Below, piece by piece: positions 54,914 through 63,863 of a stretch of 64,000 nucleotides of DNA (its first letter is position 1; each line of letters starts with the position of its first letter). Origin of the DNA: Saprospiraceae bacterium (GTDB taxonomy: Bacteria > Bacteroidota > Bacteroidia > Chitinophagales > Saprospiraceae); assembly GCA_016717145.1 (NCBI GenBank), contig JADKGD010000025.1:1-64000 (forward strand), read 5' to 3'. The notes beneath the pieces were generated by a model that did not search any database, was not told where the DNA came from, and saw only the letters and a program-made list of their open reading frames with translations. A program made the position numbers and the translations under genes.

Positions 54914-55942
54914 ATGAAAAACGTTCTTTTACCTATGCTGCTTTGTCTTTCTATACCCGTTTTTGGTCAGATCAAAATAGATTCATTTTTTACACTTACG
55001 GGATCAGCGGACACATATTTCAGATATAATCTCAATTCGACCAATGATGCCACAAATGGTGGCAGCCTGGCACCTGTTACCTCATTTGCAAATTTACCAG
55101 GATTTGCAATGGGCATGTTTAATCTAATAGCCAAATATGAAAAAGGTAAAACAGGTTTTGTGACAGATCTGGTTTTTGGCCCTAGAGGAAGAGATGCCGT
55201 ATTTAATTCACCCGGATCTTTAAATATTGTAAATCAGGCTTATGCGTTTTACAAACCCACTGATAAATTGACTTTAACAATGGGCAAGTTTAATACTTTT
55301 GTGGGTTATGAAGTGATATCTCCGGTTTTGAACTATCACTACTCCACATCTTACATGTTTTCATTTGGACCATTCAATCACACGGGTTTAAAAGGCAATT
55401 ATGACCTTGGAAAAGGATTTGGTGTTATGGCAGGTGTATTTAATCCAACAGATTATACAGATTCTAACCCAAATAATACATATTATTTCGGCGGGCAACT
55501 CTCTTATGTTTTCGATCAGGGTTCTGTTTATCTTAATACACTGTTAAATAAGGACTATAAACAGTTTGACCTGACATCATCATTTAAAGTTTCCAACACA
55601 ATGAATCTTGGCCTAAATGCCACTACTGCTTCAGATTTCTTTTCAGGTATTGCCTTGTATACAAATCTGACTATGACAGAATCTTTTTCTGCAGGAATCA
55701 GAGCTGAATATTTTAAGGATAATGGAATTGGTATTTTGGACAGTGATGCAGAACCTGCTACTACATCAAACCATGTATTTGACATTACACTTTCGGGTAA
55801 TATTACCTTGGGTCAATTAAGAATAATACCTGAGTATAGAATTGATATGTATTCTGATAATTTAGTTTTACCAGATGCCACATCTTTGCTTCGTAAAGAC
55901 AATCTTAGTTCACTTTTAGTTGCTGCTGTATATAGTTTTTGA
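54914..55942 (+). CDS. Outer-membrane beta-barrel protein (bbp2/OmpL-like)
   Basis: An intact protein of 342 residues. It has a signal peptide (VLLPMLLCLSIPVFGQ), then KIDSFFTLTGSADTYFRYNL, GFVTDLVFGPRGRDAVFNSP, NQAYAFYKPTDKLTLTMGKF and HTGLKGNYDLGKGFGVMAGV. The final strand is LSSLLVAAVYSF with a terminal phenylalanine. Barrels of this type often follow ammonium transporter genes in Bacteroidota, which suggests a role in moving ammonium or another small nitrogen compound across the outer membrane. Confidence 0.87.
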   Translation: MKNVLLPMLLCLSIPVFGQIKIDSFFTLTGSADTYFRYNLNSTNDATNGGSLAPVTSFANLPGFAMGMFNLIAKYEKGKTGFVTDLVFGPRGRDAVFNSPGSLNIVNQAYAFYKPTDKLTLTMGKFNTFVGYEVISPVLNYHYSTSYMFSFGPFNHTGLKGNYDLGKGFGVMAGVFNPTDYTDSNPNNTYYFGGQLSYVFDQGSVYLNTLLNKDYKQFDLTSSFKVSNTMNLGLNATTASDFFSGIALYTNLTMTESFSAGIRAEYFKDNGIGILDSDAEPATTSNHVFDITLSGNITLGQLRIIPEYRIDMYSDNLVLPDATSLLRKDNLSSLLVAAVYSF

Positions 55943-56168
55943 ATCGAACCAAGCGAAGCGCATTGTCAAATTGAACAAAGCGAAGCCAATTGAACAATTC
56001 CAATGGCAGCGCCAACAATAAATTCAATTGTCCTTTGGACGCAATGGCTTCGCCAGTGAACAAATTGAAAAGTAATTGAACCAAGCGAAGCGAATTGCCA
56101 AATTGAACAAGCGAAGCGAATGCCAAATTGAATTAAGCGAAGCGTTGAACAGCGGGAAGAGAAATTGA
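55943..56168. repeat. Degenerate tandem repeat rich in AAGCGAAGC
   Basis: Six or so imperfect units of about 28 bp built on AATTGAACCAAGCGAAGCG and ATTGCCAAATTG, starting directly after the barrel stop codon. The spacing is irregular and one unit is interrupted by about 80 unrelated bases, so it is neither CRISPR nor a coding repeat. Confidence 0.75.
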
Positions 56169-56169
56169 A

Positions 56170-57250
56170 CTAATTACTCATTTCCGCACCGGCAATGTAG
56201 CCTCCAGTCCATGCTGCCTGAAAGTTAAAACCACCCGTCACTGCATCAATATTAAGCACTTCGCCTGCCATAAACAAGCCGGGTTCAAGCTTGCTTTCAA
56301 AGGTCTTAAAATTAATATGATGGAGTGCGACGCCGCCGGCAGTGACAAATTCTTCCTTAAAAGTTGTTTTGCCGCTTATTCAAAAATAGCATTGGAATAA
56401 ACTTTTTTCTTTGCCATCTCATCTCTTAAGGCTGCAATGGAATCAACTGTAACATCGGGTAGCCAATCGATCAGAATCTGCGTTTCATAATTCCTGTCGG
56501 CCAGGATAGTGGCGCCCCAGGCAGAGGCTTTAAGTATCGCCGGACCGCTTAAGCCCCAGTGTGTGATGAGCACAGGGCCATCTGTTTGTATTTTAGAATC
56601 TTTGATTCTAACACTTGCTCTTGGTACAGACAAACCCATAAGTTTGCAGATGGGATTTTTGGGAAGATTGAAGGTAAATAAAGATGGCACAGGTTCGACT
56701 ATCTCATATCCGTGTCCTTTAAGTATGTTCCACACAAAAGGACTGCTACCGGTCGCCAACATAAAATTTTTGCTCCAATAGCTTCCGATTCTGTGATTAT
56801 TTCAAAGATTTTATCCTCTTCCGGCCTGTAATTATATTGTTTTACTTTGACATTTCGGATGATGTCAATACCTAATTTATGGGTCAAAGACATAAAACAA
56901 TCTATGATCGTCTCTGAGGAGTCCGTGTCCGGAAACATACGGCCATCCGCCTCAGTTTTTAAAGTGACACCGTTATTTTTAAACCACTCCACAGTTTGTG
57001 TCGGACCAAACGTATGGAATGGACCAAGCAACTCACGTTGTCCTCGCGGATAATACGATGTCAACATTTTTGGATCAAAACAAGCATGACAAGCATTACA
57101 TCGGCCGCCTCCCGAAATACGTACTTTGTTTAGTACTTCCTTGGATTGTTCGAGGATGGCAACTTTTAGTGATGGGTTATTTGATGCCGCAGTGATGGCT
57201 GCAAAAAAACCTGCAGCGCCTCCGCCTATGATGATGATGTCATACTTCAT
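56170..57250 (-). CDS. BaiN/HI0933-like flavoprotein (aminoacetone oxidase family) with internal deletion
   Basis: An FAD-dependent oxidoreductase. The dinucleotide-binding motif [17 protein letters not shown] and [16 protein letters not shown] are the family signature. [20 protein letters not shown] and [20 protein letters not shown] follow. The C-terminus [20 protein letters not shown] and [20 protein letters not shown] is present in a different frame. Between YSNAIFE and GKTTFKEEF about 50 residues expected in the family are missing. It starts at the ATG at 57250 and ends at 56170. The function in this family is poorly known. Confidence 0.88.
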
Positions 57251-57560
57251 GACATAAAGGTATAAAATTAAAGATCAACAAGGTCAAAAGTTAAAATTAC
57301 TAAAGTTGGAAGAAGTGAGATTTTTTGACATAGATGGCATGTATAATGAGACCTATAATTAGGGGCAAATCAGTTCTAAATATTCATTTTCAATTTAACA
57401 GCTGCATCAAGTAAAATTAATTACCCCTTTTATGTTAAAAGTTGGGTTAAATGAAGGCAAACAGCTCAGTTTTCTATAGTTTTGAATGGTGAATGGTAGT
57501 TTTTGCCTTTGGCGGAAATGTTTCATACAATCACCATTGTGCATGATTAAAAAAAAGAAA
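57251..57560. other. Intergenic, nothing recognised
   Basis: About 310 AT-rich bases between divergent genes, with no convincing gene, hairpin or promoter box. Confidence 0.4.
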
Positions 57561-57990
57561 ATGAAAGTCAAAATATGTGTAGGAATTTATATTTGTCTGG
57601 CTTTAATATCCTGTCATACAGGATACCAAAAAGAAAGTGGTCAATGGTTTTGGGTTTCTTATGACGAATCGGTTGGAAAAAGAGTCAGTCAGATTGACCA
57701 ACATGATGACGAAAGTTTTTCAGTTTTAGAAAATGAAAAATATGCAATTGAAAAAAATTCGGTTTTTATATTGGAAAGAACGATAATTAAAGATGCAGAC
57801 CCAAAAAAAAACTTTTGAAGTAATGGATAAAAATGGTTATTTCAAAGGATATAAAAAATTTTTTTTGCCAAGAAAGTAATTTTTGCAAACCTACAACATT
57901 TAAAAATATTGGAATTCCCGTATTCAAAAGATGAGGAGTATATTTTTTTGTGGAACAATTCCAATGAGAATAAACAAAAGTGAAGTGGCG
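57561..57990 (+). CDS. DKNYY-like lipoprotein, frameshifted
   Basis: A small lipoprotein with a leader ending in CLALISC. The body has WFWVSYDESVGKRVSQIDQH, then YAIEKNSVFILERTIIKDAD and, after a break near 57815, FEVMDKNGYFKGY. The spacing of these KNxVF and GYxK units resembles the DKNYY repeats of Bacteroidota surface lipoproteins. Later pieces (NLQHLKILEFPYSKDEEYIF) lie in other frames. Function unknown. Confidence 0.5.
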
Positions 57991-58374
57991 GAATTTAAGT
58001 AACGAATGAAGATAAATTGATGTCCAAAACTATATCGACCACAGTTCTTTCTCATTTTATTGAGTTAAACCCTGACTATTTAAAGCGACAATTGGCATAA
58101 GGTGTGATAACAAGATGAATGGGGAACAGGTGAAACACTACAAAAAAGTTTAAGGATACAAAGAGATAAAATAATTATATAGAGCATACATCCTTAAGAG
58201 AATTGTATTGACAGCACTTGAGAGGTTTATATAAAAACTTTAAAACATTACTAAAAATAGCATGGAAGGACGGAAAAAAGTGTTTGTCCAAGTTAAACCA
58301 AAGTGTGTTTGGATGAGAATTTTATTAACATGTTGACCTAAGTGACCATAAAAGGTTAATAACCAATAAGTGTT
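57991..58374. other. Degraded or non-coding stretch
   Basis: Stops in all frames. Short protein-like fragments such as LSHFIELNPDYLKRQLA hint at a decayed gene, but no family could be recognised. Confidence 0.3.
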
Positions 58375-59884
58375 TAATCGAAATAATTAATTTTCTTGTC
58401 AAAGAATTACCCTTGTCATTTAAAACTTCAATAAATATATTCCACTTTTTTGGGGTTATCTAATAATACTTCACTTCCAGATTTCAAATCTTGATAAAAC
58501 CCAATTTTTTTCCATTTAGATCAAATATTTCTAATTGAGGAATAGTGCTATTGCAACTTATCTTAAAACTGCCCTGAGATGGATTTGGAAATATTGATAT
58601 TGGTTCCTGTATCTCAACTGGTGTACATCACTAGTTTTTTTCCTTTAAATACAAATAAATCGCTGGGAATTTTGAATAGTTATCTGAATCACTAGACAGA
58701 AGATTGATTCTATTATTTGGCATTTCATCTTTAAGCCGAATTAGAAATCCAAAACTAGAATCTAATTTAACAGACATACCTTTACCAGAGGGGTTACGTC
58801 CATAGAATGATAACTCATTTCAATTTCTGTTGGACCTGGGATTTCTACAGCATCTACTTTTTGAAGTTGCTCTGTTGATTATTCCAAGAGACGGTATTTT
58901 CATCCCACCTGAGGTAATACGTCCAATTATTAGAGCATTATTCCCAGAAATAGGATCATGAGTGCCTAGCCATTTTTTATATCTGGGAACCATAAAAAGT
59001 TAAAGCCGCACTAACCACTGAATATTTATCCTTAATTACTTTTTTAATATAATCGAAATTAAAAAGTCCCCTTGATACTCAATTACGCCGTTATTATTCC
59101 ACGTTTGGATTGGTACTTCCTTACTACTTCCAAAATTTAAGCTAATTTTTTTCCGGGAAGTTTGAAATAAATGCATCATGCATTTGAGAAACCTAATGGG
59201 CGTGCAGATGCATAATATCCAGCAGGATCAAATATTTGATAAGTTATCTTTAATTTAGGTCTTAGGTTAGCATTTTCACTAATCGCTGGAAAAAAAAAAT
59301 TTACTCTTTTTAGTGTTAATCTCAGTTCTTAATTTCATCATAATTCCAAAGTACTTTGAAGGTTCAGAATACATGTTTCTGATCAAGCTCGTAATGGGAT
59401 TATTGATGTAATTCTGGGTAATGGTTGTAGGCGCATTTTGTCTATCCACCAAATTTGTATCTATTTTGGGTTGGTTTTCCCACGTGACCGTGTTCTCTTC
59501 CCAATCTTCCAAAATTGTGGCAAAGTCAAATTTTGCATTTCCATTGGTTGGTAAATGGTTTCCATAACCTAATGAATCATAAGCATATAGGAAAAGATCA
59601 GCGGCCATTATCCTACAATTTGGAGGCAAATCAGATAAGTCAAATTTAAATAAACTTCTTTGGACATAATTTACCGAATTTTTATTTAACCTTGATGCAA
59701 TAATTTGTTTGTGATTGCCAAAATTCATGTTTTTTTCTGGCCCAAAATCACTTATCATTCCGTCTTTCGTATTATTTGGAGTGGACTCAATGGTTATTGT
59801 TGTGAACGTACTTTGAGCATTGAGATTGAAAGAAATATTCAATAACATTAAACCAATATTTACAATACCTAGGATATATTTCAT
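58375..59884 (-). CDS. DNRLRE-domain surface protein with T9SS type A sorting tail
   Basis: A secreted protein of about 500 residues. It has a signal peptide (YILGIVNIGLMLLNISFNLN), then a DNRLRE/CBM-like domain (VNYVQRSLFKFDLSDLPPNC, AADLFLYAYDSLGYGNH, DWEENTVTWENQP). A fragmented middle (58620-59280) and the C-terminal sorting signal EPISIFPNPSQGSFKISCNS with LEIFDLNGKKLG follow. The tail predicts export by the type IX system. The first 200 codons are intact; the rest has six or more breaks. Confidence 0.75.
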
Positions 59885-60650
59885 ATTTTTATTATTTAAT
59901 GACTTATAAAGTTTACATAATTTATTAAATCAACTTTACTTCCCTACACCAAGTAGGTTTATTAGTAATAGATTTTTGATGTTCATTTTTTTTTAAATTA
60001 TAAATAAGCAAACCATAATAATGGTGTATATTTTCTTAATATTTGGGTTTAGACTGGCATAAACGTTTTGCAGAATTGAATTGTTGGGATTTCCACCACA
60101 ATTTTTCACCCGAAGATACAAATCTTTTTTTTAAGCCCCACACTGTCTGGGAGCTACGAAAAGCCCGTCTATTGCAAATGTGTGTTGAACTAAACCTTCG
60201 GTAGCTCTGTGACTTAATAATTGCCAATGCAAAGATAAATAAAATTTATAAGGAGATTTTATGTCAACTTTACTACAATTATAGCGACACAAAGCAGGGG
60301 AATGGAAATGCAACTTATAAAATTTATATATATAATTATTTAATATAAAAAGAACCTGTTTATATTTGCTTTAGATATTAATAAACATAAAACAGGTTCT
60401 CAAAATGTTAGACTAATCAATTTTTCGATTTCGAAGATTTTCGATTGCTTGAAACGAATTCAACGGGTCCCCGCTTTTATTGCCAATTGTTATGGCAAAG
60501 GCAGGGGGGGGCGTTGAAGTCTTGCTTTTAAGCGAACCATTATATCTTTTCAACGATACATAAAATTATCCCAGATGCCTTGTTTTTTTAGAAGGGGTTG
60601 TTCAATATGTTTTGTCGTGCAATTTTTTTCCAATACAAGGGTATAACCAC
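59885..60650. other. Non-coding region with two hairpins
   Basis: No gene recognised. It contains AGAACCTGTTT / AAACAGGTTCT (60351-60400), a probable terminator, and the 60-bp hairpin at 60459-60518. The stretch 60030-60230 has a minus-strand open frame of low plausibility. Confidence 0.45.
60459..60518. repeat. 60-bp hairpin bounded by AAC and GTT
   Basis: TTCAACG at the left pairs with CGTTGAA at the right. Inside, CCCC pairs with GGGG and TTGCC with GGCAA around AATTGTTAT. Length, AAC/GTT ends and nested arms resemble a compact integron attC site, although the outer boxes do not match the strict consensus. Confidence 0.45.
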
Positions 60651-61200
60651 GCTATTTTTGCGAATTTAATCTAGTTATCAACAGGAAGCGGTACATGGAA
60701 TAGTAAATTATGTAACGCTTTGTTTGAAGTTTTTCAAGGGCCAGAAAAAGTACCCTTATTAAAAGAAGACCATGTCAGAATTCGTTTGCGCTTTCGCTTT
60801 AAAGGTGGTCAATGGTTAAACAGTAAGTTAGGAACGTATAAAGAGTGACAGATAATACTTTTTCTACTGACATTCAACATCGGGTACAAAAGGGGATTTA
60901 GTTTTAAGAGATTTGGGGGTATTGGAATCTTTCTAAGCATTTCGGGATGTGGTTGAGAAAAAGATCTGGGCTGGTTGGCCGCAAGGCGTGTGGGGGCATT
61001 AGATATTCAGGATGTATTAAATCTTGACAAACAGGTGTTCCAGGGGAGCTTGGGGGCTAGGTCTTGCCTAAGTAGTGTTGGTTCACTTGTGCCTCGGCCA
61101 AAGACTAGTGCGTCTAAAAGGTCGCCAAATTTCTTCGGGCGGGTTGCGCCGGCGGGGGCTTTGGTGGTCAAATTTTTAAATTTTTGAAGGTGGTTGCCGC
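60651..61200 (+). mobile_element. IS4-family transposase remnant
   Basis: Fragments in several plus frames resemble an IS4/IS1634-type transposase: LLKEDHVRIRLRFRFKGGQW with LNSKLGTYKE, then QKGDLVLRDLG, AFRDVVEKKIW, and ALDIQDVLNLDKQVFQGSLG with FFGRVAPAGAL. No intact frame exists and the C-terminal glutamate region is missing. The last third is much richer in GC than the surroundings, consistent with foreign origin. Confidence 0.5.
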
Positions 61201-61525
61201 CAAAGGTCCGGCTGGGGCTTATTTATTTTTGTTGTTTTAGTGGGATCCGGGGTAAACCCCCAAGGGCGCGCTTCAGATGGGTTGGCTTGGGTGGCTGCCC
61301 CTGGCTGTCTGTGTCTCGTCTTGTGTTGCCATTGTCGGTGATTTGACTTGACAGTCATTCATATTTATTAGATCTATATCCATTAAACTTTCCAATACAA
61401 TGCCTGAAAGATCAGGACATAACCGCTTGACTGGTGATATATTTGATATCACCAATGCGTTCATCGCATGTCCGCTGGACACGACAAACCATTAGTTGTT
61501 AGCGACTAGTGTTCTTCGTCTACTA
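61201..61525. other. GC-rich debris followed by a row of hairpins
   Basis: No gene. The first 120 bases are GC-rich and probably belong to the transposase remnant. From 61403 to 61481 four small hairpins follow one another: CCTGA/TCAGG, TGGTGATAT/ATATCACCA, ATGCG/CGCAT and TGTCC/GGACA. Then comes TAGTTGTTAGCGACTAG just before the downstream gene end. Confidence 0.6.
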
Positions 61526-62161
61526 TTAGTTTTTTATATGTTCAAAGTCTTTTCGGGTTGTTAAATATTCAAGTCCTAAAATCAAAATTATTTGAAGGAT
61601 ATGAATTGTCTTTTGAACGATTGGTAAATAGTCTAATCCTGCCCTAAAAAAATACATATATGCTGCACCATATGAAACAAGCAATAAAAAAATGGATGAA
61701 AATTTCAGTAACAGTAATTTTGATTTAATAAGTAGAACGGTAACATAAAAAAATAATAAAAGTGTAGCGATACTACTCAATGTTACCATCGTGTCGTGAA
61801 GTGAAGGAATTGATATAAGTGATGACAGAATAATCAGTATAATGCCTACATTTTTTATTACAACTAAGTATTTATTACTGTCAACTTTTTTGGAAAGTCT
61901 TACAAAAGCAAGTCCGGAACTTAGTCCTAATAAAATTACACCAATTACTCCAAATGGTCTTGCTTTGTTTTCCATACCATTTACTGCTTTAAACTCTAAG
62001 AGGTTGCTGATGTAGTTTTCTTTAAAACTATAACCGATTGAATTAATATCTTTTGGACTACCACCTGGATAATGATACCCCGCAATAAATAGAAAAACTA
62101 TTGAGAGAACTAAGCCGAACAATACAATGTTTTTTTTAAATAAAGTTTCCATTTTTATCAA
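61526..62161 (-). CDS. Multi-pass membrane protein of unknown function
   Basis: An intact protein of 211 residues with about six hydrophobic helices (IVLFGLVLSIVFLFIAGYHY, FGVIGVILLGLSSGLAFVRL, IVQKTIHILQIILILGLEYL). The overall look is that of DUF998-like proteins, but no family was confidently recognised. It starts 11 bases after the metallo-beta-lactamase stop, so the two form an operon. Confidence 0.75.
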   Translation of the reverse strand: MIKMETLFKKNIVLFGLVLSIVFLFIAGYHYPGGSPKDINSIGYSFKENYISNLLEFKAVNGMENKARPFGVIGVILLGLSSGLAFVRLSKKVDSNKYLVVIKNVGIILIILSSLISIPSLHDTMVTLSSIATLLLFFYVTVLLIKSKLLLLKFSSIFLLLVSYGAAYMYFFRAGLDYLPIVQKTIHILQIILILGLEYLTTRKDFEHIKN

Positions 62162-62172
62162 TTGATTTATTA

Positions 62173-62907
62173 TCAGGAGTTTTTTATTTTCAGTTTTTTT
62201 GCCAATTTTATGGAATGTTTTAATGAATTTATATTATTCCAGTCGTGATGTGAAACGATTATAAATTTTGGGTCAGGACATTTTTTCTGCACTTTTTCAA
62301 GTGTTGTTTTGTATTCCAAAACATTTCCGTCTCCTAAGTAGCCCAAATTTTCAGCGTCTGCACCTTTGATTAAACAACCACCATAAATTATTTTTTCTTT
62401 GCTAAACCAAACTATAATGTTGTCTGCTGTATGTCCTTCCCCTGGGTAATAAATTTCAAATGAATATTGGCCAACATTAAAAATCGTATCCTTTGTCATT
62501 AAAAATTGAGCTCTTTTTTTATTGTTCTTTTTACTAAGTTCATCTGTTAGAAAAGTTGTGTAAGTGTTAATTCCTTGTTGCTTGTAATATTCAAGTCCTT
62601 CAGTTCTGTCGCTATGCCAATGCGTTGCAATACAAGTGGTGACACTTTTGTTGTGTCTTAATTTTATACTGTCAATCAATGGTTGAAACTGTGTTGTGTC
62701 CCAAGGTGTGTCAAACAATACAACGCCATTATTTGTAAGTAAATACATTCCATTTGCAGGTATTTGGCTTCCTTCGTAAGTATTGTAGGTTGTATAAATA
62801 TAAAAGTCGCCTGTCAATTGTGAGATTTTAAGTTTTGCTTCATCAGTCTGTCCAAAAATGTTGGTCAGAGAAAAAATAAATGTTATGGTCAAAATAATTG
62901 TCCGCAC
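62173..62907 (-). CDS. Subclass B1 metallo-beta-lactamase
   Basis: An intact protein of 244 residues. The signal peptide (TIILTITFIFSLTNIFGQ) predicts a periplasmic location. The full B1 zinc set is visible: HWHSDR (His, His, Asp), PGEGHTADN (His), GGCLIKGAD (Cys of the second zinc site plus the lysine that binds the beta-lactam carboxylate) and SHHDW (last His). The N-terminal half has NGMYLLTNNGVVLFDTPWD. This class hydrolyses penicillins, cephalosporins and carbapenems; activity of this protein is inferred from motifs only. It is co-transcribed with a membrane protein and lies between a transposase remnant and a recombinase remnant. Confidence 0.9.
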   Translation of the reverse strand: MRTIILTITFIFSLTNIFGQTDEAKLKISQLTGDFYIYTTYNTYEGSQIPANGMYLLTNNGVVLFDTPWDTTQFQPLIDSIKLRHNKSVTTCIATHWHSDRTEGLEYYKQQGINTYTTFLTDELSKKNNKKRAQFLMTKDTIFNVGQYSFEIYYPGEGHTADNIIVWFSKEKIIYGGCLIKGADAENLGYLGDGNVLEYKTTLEKVQKKCPDPKFIIVSHHDWNNINSLKHSIKLAKKLKIKNS

Positions 62908-63024
62908 TATGTTTTTTGTCTTTTAAATTGCTAAAGTGTATAGTTTACACTTGCAGCAAACTTGTTATTATACACGGCAAATCTACCCTAAACTTTCGAA
63001 TTTTTTCAAATTTGTATCAGAAAT

Positions 63025-63200
63025 TTTAATGGACGCTGTATTTTTGACAGGCTATGGTTTGTCACATGTGTATAGATTAAAGTAGTCTTAATGTCAGCAT
63101 GACCTAACAATTTTTGTATATACATCAATACATCACATCATTACCACCTTGAACTAATCCAAGATTTAATTGCAAATGGTGTTACCCACAATTAGGCGTA
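63025..63200 (-). pseudogene. Tyrosine recombinase C-terminal remnant
   Basis: The minus strand reads YIQKLLGHADIKTTLIYTHV followed by TNHSLSKIQRPLKF. This is the end of a phage/integron-type tyrosine recombinase, with the LGH box and the catalytic tyrosine in IYTHV. The upstream HxLRH region is degraded and the rest of the gene is absent, so it is inactive. Confidence 0.75.
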
Positions 63201-63240
63201 AAAAGGCTTATAGGAAATAGTATAAACATTAGTGTAAAAC

Positions 63241-63294
63241 AAAATACTCACCGGATATGAAGACAAAAACGCTTCTAAAACCGATGAGTATTTA
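63241..63294. terminator. Inverted repeat downstream of DUF1761 gene
   Basis: AAATACTCACCGG and CCGATGAGTATTT pair across a loop of about 27 bases. Probable terminator of the minus-strand DUF1761 gene. Confidence 0.5.
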
Positions 63295-63339
63295 ATGTCA
63301 GGTATGGCTAAATGGTAATACCTTAAGTAAGATTATTAA

Positions 63340-63834
63340 TTATGCCCATGCACAAATAATACCTCCCATGATTATTGCGGATACTGCCCAATAACCAACA
63401 TTTATAAAGATGTATTTCCAGCTCTTACGCTCAAATAATGCATTGGTAGCAATGACAGGGAGAAACATAAATACACTTGTTAAAAAGCCATGCAAAGCAC
63501 CATGTTTAAAACTGCGGAAGTTACTACCGTACTTTGCCAGCATATTTGTAAAATCCGTATTTGCTTCATTTCCAGCCTGATCAAATCCCGGCACTTGCAA
63601 AAGGGAAAATAAACCAAACTGGTGTATAACGATCGGAGCCAGTGCTACGGCAAGAAAGATACCAAAAATCAAAGCAGTACCATACAGTTTTGCCATATTT
63701 GTGCCGGCAATCTTATCCATTGTCATCCCGGATTCTTTCATCCAGGCATCATTAAATAGTGGTCCATACCAAAGTGCGCCTACGACAAGCGGTACCAGAC
63801 CAGTTGATAATACTAAAATCCAATTGAGTTCCAT
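63340..63834 (-). CDS. DUF1761 family membrane protein
   Basis: An intact protein of 164 residues with four hydrophobic segments. The signature VLSTGLVPLVVGALWYGPLF with NDAWMKESGM is typical of DUF1761. KHGALHGFLTSVFMFLPVIA follows, and the protein ends in ALIMGGI-like AIIMGGIICAWA. The ATG at 63834 (MELNWIL) is chosen over one at 63858 because a promoter box overlaps the latter. Function unknown. Confidence 0.88.
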   Translation of the reverse strand: MELNWILVLSTGLVPLVVGALWYGPLFNDAWMKESGMTMDKIAGTNMAKLYGTALIFGIFLAVALAPIVIHQFGLFSLLQVPGFDQAGNEANTDFTNMLAKYGSNFRSFKHGALHGFLTSVFMFLPVIATNALFERKSWKYIFINVGYWAVSAIIMGGIICAWA

Positions 63835-63855
63835 TTTGTTAATATTTTGTTTCCA

Positions 63856-63863
63856 CAAATATA
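63856..63863 (-). promoter_or_regulatory. -7 promoter box upstream of DUF1761 gene
   Basis: The minus strand reads TATATTTG (TAnnTTTG), 22 bases before the chosen start codon. Confidence 0.5.

Noticed and set aside
55943..56168. Possible CRISPR or coding repeat
   Set aside because: Units are degenerate and irregularly spaced. The minus-strand open frame across them is a by-product of the repeat.
60036..60227. Minus-strand open frame of 63 codons
   Set aside because: Basic, low-plausibility composition, overlaps another open frame, no recognised family.
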